A program made the position numbers and the translations under genes. A stretch of 17,593 nucleotides of DNA from an uncultured Zetaproteobacteria bacterium (GTDB taxonomy: Bacteria; Pseudomonadota; Zetaproteobacteria; Mariprofundales; Mariprofundaceae): contig CAMZLX010000160.1 of NCBI GenBank assembly GCA_947311795.1, positions 1 through 17,593 of the forward strand. Direction: 5' to 3'. Position 1 is the first letter of the stretch; each line of letters starts with the position of its first letter. Below are positions 13,526-17,593 of the stretch, in pieces. The notes beneath the pieces are model-generated. The model was not told the DNA's origin and ran no database searches. It saw only the letters and a list, made by a program, of their open reading frames with translations.

Positions 13526-16045
13526 TTATATTTGATTAAGATAGTGGTTTAATTCTTCCTTACATGCTTGTACTGCTTGATGGAGATCAGCAGTGCAAGT
13601 ATTCATGGTTGTTTTATCGAGGTTAGGCAAGGCTTCTGTCCTTTCACAAGCAAATTGGACGGCAATACATCCAAGCATACCTGATGAACCTTTGAAGGCA
13701 TGAATAATTTGTAAGAAAGTTTGGGTATCACCCTGTTGTGAAGCTAATTGAAGTTTGGTTATTTTTTTTTCGGCATGTCCCAAGAATCGTTGAATAAGCC
13801 CTTCGATAAACCCGTCTCGGTGGCTCATGCTTTGTAGTGTATCAAGCACGTTTGCATCAATATGTTGCCAAGATGTTGCTTGTGCATGGGTTTGTTGCAT
13901 GTGTTTGATTGGTTGCGATGAATTTTTAGGTTGAATGAGTTTATCAATGGCTTGTGCGAGTTTTTCGTGTTCAATGGGTTTGGTGAGATAAGCATCAGCA
14001 CCTGCATTCAAACATTCGTTGATATTACCTGACGTAGCATCGGCAGAAAGTATCACCATAGGTAAATGGTGATCTGTTTCAAGGAAGCGATAAGCTTTGA
14101 GCACATCCAAACCAGACATGTTTGGCATATTGATGTCTAACAATGCTAAATCAAAATCATGCTCTGTATCCAATGCATCCAATGCCAACTCCCCATCTTT
14201 TACCAAAGTAATTTTATGCCCCATAATTTCGATAAATTCACGGATAACGATTTGATTCACTTCATTATCTTCAGCCACCAAAATATGTAGCCCTGATGAT
14301 TGGCTTTGCTGTTTGGCTGCAATGGAGGGCAGGTTGTGCTGTTGGGTTTGACCGATGCATATTTCATGCAACACGTTAAAAAGCAGTGATTCATTTAGGG
14401 GTAAAGAAAGCACATCGGAAAAACCTAGCTGAATGAGTTTATTCATGGTGATTGTATCAAAGTATTCACCCACCAAAATAAATGAAATCAGTTCAATGTT
14501 TGCATCATTTTTGGCGCTTTTGATGAATTGTTCGGCAGACATGCCCAACTTATCCGATTCAACGATAACAACATGAAATTCTTTTTGTGATAATTGATGG
14601 AACAAATCCAACACATGATTTGCAGTGCTAAGTGTTTGCCCCCAGCGTTGAATAGGGGTGGTAAATCGAGGTAAAGTATCTTCTTTTAATAAGGTGAGCA
14701 CGTATATGTCTGAAAATGATGCTGCTTTTGCGATTTTTTCTTTGTCTGCTTTTTCTTGGCACTCCAAGGGTATTTCAAACCAAAATTCTGAACCTTTATC
14801 TTCTTCGCTTTTTAAGCCTATTTCGCCACCCATCAACGTCACAAGCTCTCTAGAAATGGTTGTGCCAAGTCCTGTGCCACCATACTGGCGTGTGGTGGAG
14901 ACATCGGCTTGGGTAAAACCATCAAATATTTTTTCTTGTGCATCTGAAGATAGCCCAATGCCCGTGTCGATAATGCGGAAGCGAAGCCAACAGGTGATAC
15001 CATCCATGTCTTGTTCGGGAAGTTCTACAAGTACGCGTATACTTCCTTGCTCAGTAAATTTAAGGGCATTACTGATAAAATTAATCAGCACTTGCCGAAT
15101 ATGTAGCTCATCCCCTTTGAGTCTAAAGGGTACATCGTCATTCACATGGGAAGAAAGCTTCAAACCTTTCTTTTTTGATTGAGGTAAAAACGTTTGTATG
15201 GTGGTGTTGATCAGCATATGCAAATCAAATGTTTTAATTTCTTGTGTTTGTTTGCCAGCCTCAATTTTAGAAATATCCAATACATCATTAATTAGGGCGA
15301 GCAAGGTATGTCCAGAAGATTGAATAAGTTGTGCATAGCCTTTTTGTTTTTTATTGAGTTTAGTCATGGTAAGGAGTTCACTTGCACCAATAATACCGTT
15401 GAGTGGGGTGCGAAGTTCATGGCTCATATTGGCAAGAAATTGCGATTTGGCTTGGTTGGCTTGCTCGGCTGCTTCAAGTGCTAAATGAAGCTTAGTTAAT
15501 AGCTTTGCCATATAGAGTGGAACAGCAGTTAAGGTCACTAAAACAGTAATAATCACCCATAAGTGTTGAGACCAGTAAGATCCAAGAATTAAGGCAATAG
15601 ATGCACCAAGAAGCGCAAAAAAAGTTGATATTTTAAGGTACCTTAAGCCATAACGAAAACCATTTCCTGTAATCACCCACAAATATACAGCCAATGCTAA
15701 AATACCAGCTTCACCAGCCATAGACAATACAGCAGATGACATAGCCATGTCGCCAGCAATACCGATGACTTTTCGCATATGAGAAGAAGATGGATTGATG
15801 ATAATCCAAATCAAGATACTAAAGGATAAAATGAGATAAGATGTTGTTAGGGCAAGAATACTGGTGTGATTAAAGTAGATAATTAGAAAAATACTTGTCA
15901 ATAATACTCGAATAATAGCTTGTTCATGTTCTGTGTCAGGTCTGTTAGATAACCTTCTTTTAACTCTACTTAGCAGTTGAGAAAAGATATTTTTTGATTC
16001 AGTTTCTTTCACAGTCATTCGGCAAGCATAACACGAGAAATGCAC
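13526..16045 (-). CDS. rpfC: RpfC-type hybrid sensor kinase for DSF, with extra pseudo-receiver
   Basis: Membrane hybrid histidine kinase that senses DSF; in Xanthomonas it signals through RpfG and also binds RpfF. It has 839 residues from GTG 16045. In order: a cytoplasmic N-terminus with [13 protein letters not shown] just before the first helix (matching the short DSF-input segment of Xanthomonas RpfC), 5-6 hydrophobic helices (~44-180), a HisKA domain with His209 ([10 protein letters not shown]), an ATPase with Asn326, DTGIG (360-364) and GGTGLG (389-394), a degenerate receiver-like segment (~446-562) without the phospho-Asp, a true receiver with Asp637 ([12 protein letters not shown]), and an HPt domain with His782 ([13 protein letters not shown]). 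GTG is chosen because GAGGTAGGA precedes it; ATG 16018 (830 residues) has no ribosome binding site but gives a length closer to homologues. Confidence 0.92.
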   Translation of the reverse strand: MHFSCYACRMTVKETESKNIFSQLLSRVKRRLSNRPDTEHEQAIIRVLLTSIFLIIYFNHTSILALTTSYLILSFSILIWIIINPSSSHMRKVIGIAGDMAMSSAVLSMAGEAGILALAVYLWVITGNGFRYGLRYLKISTFFALLGASIALILGSYWSQHLWVIITVLVTLTAVPLYMAKLLTKLHLALEAAEQANQAKSQFLANMSHELRTPLNGIIGASELLTMTKLNKKQKGYAQLIQSSGHTLLALINDVLDISKIEAGKQTQEIKTFDLHMLINTTIQTFLPQSKKKGLKLSSHVNDDVPFRLKGDELHIRQVLINFISNALKFTEQGSIRVLVELPEQDMDGITCWLRFRIIDTGIGLSSDAQEKIFDGFTQADVSTTRQYGGTGLGTTISRELVTLMGGEIGLKSEEDKGSEFWFEIPLECQEKADKEKIAKAASFSDIYVLTLLKEDTLPRFTTPIQRWGQTLSTANHVLDLFHQLSQKEFHVVIVESDKLGMSAEQFIKSAKNDANIELISFILVGEYFDTITMNKLIQLGFSDVLSLPLNESLLFNVLHEICIGQTQQHNLPSIAAKQQSQSSGLHILVAEDNEVNQIVIREFIEIMGHKITLVKDGELALDALDTEHDFDLALLDINMPNMSGLDVLKAYRFLETDHHLPMVILSADATSGNINECLNAGADAYLTKPIEHEKLAQAIDKLIQPKNSSQPIKHMQQTHAQATSWQHIDANVLDTLQSMSHRDGFIEGLIQRFLGHAEKKITKLQLASQQGDTQTFLQIIHAFKGSSGMLGCIAVQFACERTEALPNLDKTTMNTCTADLHQAVQACKEELNHYLNQI

Positions 16046-16184
16046 TCATTCCTACCTCTAATATGGATAATAAAGTGATTTGAAGGTAATAATAATGGGT
16101 TATTCATTCGTGTGTGATGCCTATGGCCGGTTTCATTTTATACCATAAAAGTAAGCAATTTAGCTGCCATAAAGCGTTAGGCGG
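16046..16184. other. sufT-rpfC intergenic region (139 bp)
   Basis: Holds the rpfC ribosome binding site (16051-16059, minus strand) and AT-rich candidate -10 boxes (TATTAT on the minus strand) without a convincing -35. A small AT-only hairpin TTTTAT-ACC-ATAAAA lies at 16136-16150. No clear rho-independent terminator for sufT was seen, so read-through from the suf genes into rpfC cannot be excluded. Confidence 0.4.
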
Positions 16185-16739
16185 TTAAAACATACCCAAT
16201 TGTAACTTGGCTTCATCGGACATCATGGCTCTGTCCCAAGGTGGCTCAAAAACCAACTCAACATTTACATCGGTTACATTTTCAACATCCAATGTTTTGG
16301 CGCGCACATCATCCACAATAAATGGACCCATACCACAACCAGGTGCGGTTAAAGTCATGGTGATTTCAACAGCATTACCACCTTCATCGGTGTCCACGAT
16401 ATGCACATCATAAACCAAACCTAAGTTGACAATATCCACGGGAATTTCAGGGTCAAACACCGTTTTTAGCGCATCCCAGACCGCAGTTTCTTCCACAGGT
16501 CCATTTGCTGTTTTTACTTCTTCGGTTTCTTCTGACATTTCTCCATCGCCAAAACCCAGCGCATCTGCATCTTTGCCTTCTACGCGAGCAAGGTTGCCGT
16601 TTACACTTACAGTGTATGTGCCGCCAAGCTCTTGGGTGATGGCAACTTGCGCGCCTTCAGGGATAATCACAGGTGTGCCCAGAGGAATAAGAATCGCATC
16701 AATATCGCGGGTGGTGGTAATCATTTGACCAGTTGCCAT
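16185..16739 (-). CDS. sufT: Fe-S cluster assembly protein SufT (DUF59/MIP18 domain)
   Basis: Accessory factor for Fe-S protein maturation. It has 184 residues, the usual SufT length. The N-terminal ~75 residues form the SufT-specific beta-rich region (MITTTRDIDAILIPLGTPV...GGTYTVSVNG). After an acidic linker, the MIP18/DUF59 domain (~86-165) has the hallmark DPEIPVDIVNLGLVYDV and the Cys-containing TLTAPGCGMGPF. The C-terminus ends PPWDRAMMSDEAKLQLGMF, typical of the family. The start ATG lies 3 nt after the sufU stop, and GGAG inside the sufU 3' end is its ribosome binding site, so the two are co-translated. SufT is known as a companion of SUF-type assembly, important where Fe demand is high. 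The context with sufS and sufU supports the call. Confidence 0.93.
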   Translation of the reverse strand: MATGQMITTTRDIDAILIPLGTPVIIPEGAQVAITQELGGTYTVSVNGNLARVEGKDADALGFGDGEMSEETEEVKTANGPVEETAVWDALKTVFDPEIPVDIVNLGLVYDVHIVDTDEGGNAVEITMTLTAPGCGMGPFIVDDVRAKTLDVENVTDVNVELVFEPPWDRAMMSDEAKLQLGMF

Positions 16740-16742
16740 GCT

Positions 16743-17201
16743 TTACTCCGTTTTCGCTGGCGCGCCAGCATCTTCAATCGCAGATTTGACGGTGTGCCAA
16801 CATAATGTGGCACATTTGATGCGGGATGGAAATTCTTTCACCCCTGCAAGCACGGCAAGTTTGCCCAACACATCTTCATCGGGTTCATCATCCATGTCTG
16901 CGGTCGCCATATCATGAAATGCGCCAAATAATGCATTAAACTCATCCACAGTTTTACCTTTGAGCACTTGGGTCATCAATGATGCCGAAGCTGTGGAAAT
17001 CGAGCAGCCTTGCCCTTCAAACTTCACATCTTCAATGATGTTGTCAGTACCAATTTGCAGATATACATGCAGTTGGTCACCGCATAATGGGTTAAAACCT
17101 TCAGCATCATGACTGCATGGCTCTAATTTACCAAAATTGCGTGGTGCTTTGGTATGGTCGATAATCACTTCTTTGTATAAGTCGCCTAAACTGAACATCA
17201 T
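16743..17201 (-). CDS. sufU: SufU-type Fe-S scaffold / sulfur-transfer protein
   Basis: IscU-fold protein that accepts sulfur from SufS and passes it on during Fe-S cluster assembly. It has 152 residues from ATG 17201. It shows the three conserved Cys regions: NPLCGD, GQGCSISTASASLM, and IKCATLCWHTV (with an extra Cys). The ~20-residue insertion before the last Cys motif (DDEPDEDVLGKLAVLAGVKEFP region) marks SufU rather than IscU. The start was placed at tandem ATGs 17201/17198 behind AAAAAAGGG. A GTG at 17219 would add six residues but lies in the neighbouring repeat and lacks a ribosome binding site. It lies between sufS (upstream) and sufT (downstream), all on the minus strand. Confidence 0.93.
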   Translation of the reverse strand: MMFSLGDLYKEVIIDHTKAPRNFGKLEPCSHDAEGFNPLCGDQLHVYLQIGTDNIIEDVKFEGQGCSISTASASLMTQVLKGKTVDEFNALFGAFHDMATADMDDEPDEDVLGKLAVLAGVKEFPSRIKCATLCWHTVKSAIEDAGAPAKTE

Positions 17202-17211
17202 AATCCCTTTT

Positions 17212-17295
17212 TTAGCCACGGATAAACACAGATAAACATAGATGTCTGATGTGTTTGTTTTTTATTTGCGTCAATCTGCGTACATCTGTGGTTAA
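17212..17295. repeat. Palindromic element of 10-bp units in the sufS-sufU gap
   Basis: Two 33-nt arms (17212-17244 and 17263-17295) are inverted copies with 22 of 33 positions paired. Each arm is made of decanucleotide units: GATAAACACA then GATAAACATA on the left, and TCAATCTGCG then TACATCTGTG on the right, bounded by TTAGCCAC and GTGGTTAA. The transcript could fold into a long hairpin. It fills nearly all the space between the sufS stop (17302) and the sufU ribosome binding site. Similar CCACRGATAAACACAGAT palindromes are, as I recall, dispersed in many bacterial genomes, so this is probably a mobile or REP-like repeat; copy number cannot be seen here. Confidence 0.75.
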
Positions 17296-17301
17296 TTCTA
17301 A

Positions 17302-17593
17302 TCATGCAAACATATCTCGTGCTTTTTCAAGTGCTACAAACAACGCATCGACTTCAGCTTCTGTGTTGTAAATGGAGAATGAAGCGCGCGCAGTGGCAGG
17401 TACTTTGTAAAACTGCATCACAGGCATAGCGCAATGATGTCCTGCACGAATCGCCACACCTTCACGGTCGAGAATCGTACCCAAATCATGCGGATGTACA
17501 CCATCCAAAACGAATGAAAGCACACATGCCTTATTTTTGGCTGCACCAATCTGGCGTAAACCCTCAAAAGCTTGGGCTTTGGTTGTGGCGTAA
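17302..17593 (-). CDS. sufS: Cysteine desulfurase SufS, C-terminal part (5' end outside window)
   Basis: PLP-dependent group II cysteine desulfurase that mobilises sulfur from cysteine for Fe-S assembly. Only the last ~96 residues are present; the minus-strand frame stays open to the window edge, reading ATTKAQAFEGLRQIGAAKNK before CVLSFVLDGVHPHDL. The active-site cysteine is in GVAIRAGHHCAMP, followed by ATARASFSIYNTEAEVDAL, both diagnostic of SufS/CsdA. A GTG at 17523 that might look like a start is internal. It ends 7 nt before the palindromic element that separates it from sufU. CsdA is the main alternative; adjacency to sufU and sufT supports SufS. Confidence 0.92.
   Translation of the reverse strand, partial: YATTKAQAFEGLRQIGAAKNKACVLSFVLDGVHPHDLGTILDREGVAIRAGHHCAMPVMQFYKVPATARASFSIYNTEAEVDALFVALEKARDMFA

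Noticed and set aside
14658..15182. 174-codon plus-strand open frame inside rpfC
   Set aside because: Opposite the conserved kinase ATPase region; the product is Ser-rich and low in motif content, as expected for an antisense shadow.
16136..16150. TTTTAT-ACC-ATAAAA hairpin between sufT and rpfC
   Set aside because: AT-only 6-bp stem with no T tract on either strand; not convincing as a terminator or operator alone.

Overview
The window looks like chromosomal DNA of a flagellated Gram-negative proteobacterium of moderate-to-low GC. The Gram-negative call rests on a Kdo transferase. The flagellum is of the FlhF/FlhG-controlled, probably polar, type, with a sigma-54-like promoter upstream of the operon. 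The mix of a polar-flagellum operon, a Xanthomonas-like rpfF/rpfC pair and a SufS-SufU-SufT set would fit a gamma-like or zetaproteobacterial lineage. That placement is an inference and I am not sure of it.

Layout, left to right. (1) Positions 1-2905, plus strand: the 3' half of RNase R (rnr), a free-standing CZB zinc-binding protein, and dapA (lysine/peptidoglycan precursor synthesis); the last two each have a plausible sigma-70 promoter. (2) Positions 2954-11312, plus strand: a compact flagellar operon, fliQ-fliR-flhB-flhA-flhF-flhG-orf73-fliA-orf160-orf242. The genes overlap or lie within 13 nt of each other. A near-perfect sigma-54 promoter sits directly before fliQ, so sigma-54 would drive both the export gate and the next sigma factor (FliA). 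orf73 is an unrecognised two-helix membrane protein, orf160 is DUF2802-like, and orf242 resembles a FliK-type C-terminal domain. (3) Positions 11293-12468, minus strand: waaA (Kdo transferase) with a short N-terminus. (4) Positions 12644-16045: rpfF (plus) and rpfC (minus) face each other tail to tail, as in Xanthomonas. They form a diffusible signal factor (DSF, cis-2-unsaturated fatty acid) synthase and its hybrid sensor kinase. This RpfC carries about 114 extra residues between the kinase and the receiver that look like a degenerate second receiver, and rpfF has Arg codon use unlike its neighbours. (5) Positions 16185-17593, minus strand: the end of sufS, then sufU and sufT (Fe-S cluster assembly). 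A palindromic element built of 10-bp units fills the sufS-sufU gap.

No gene-free stretch exceeds 300 bases; the longest is 12469-12643 (175 bp), which holds the divergent waaA/rpfF control region. I saw no tRNA, rRNA, CRISPR array, transposase or integrase. The most notable system is the DSF quorum-sensing pair with its extra domain. The most notable regulatory feature is the sigma-54 promoter, whose predicted start of transcription falls on the fliQ start codon.
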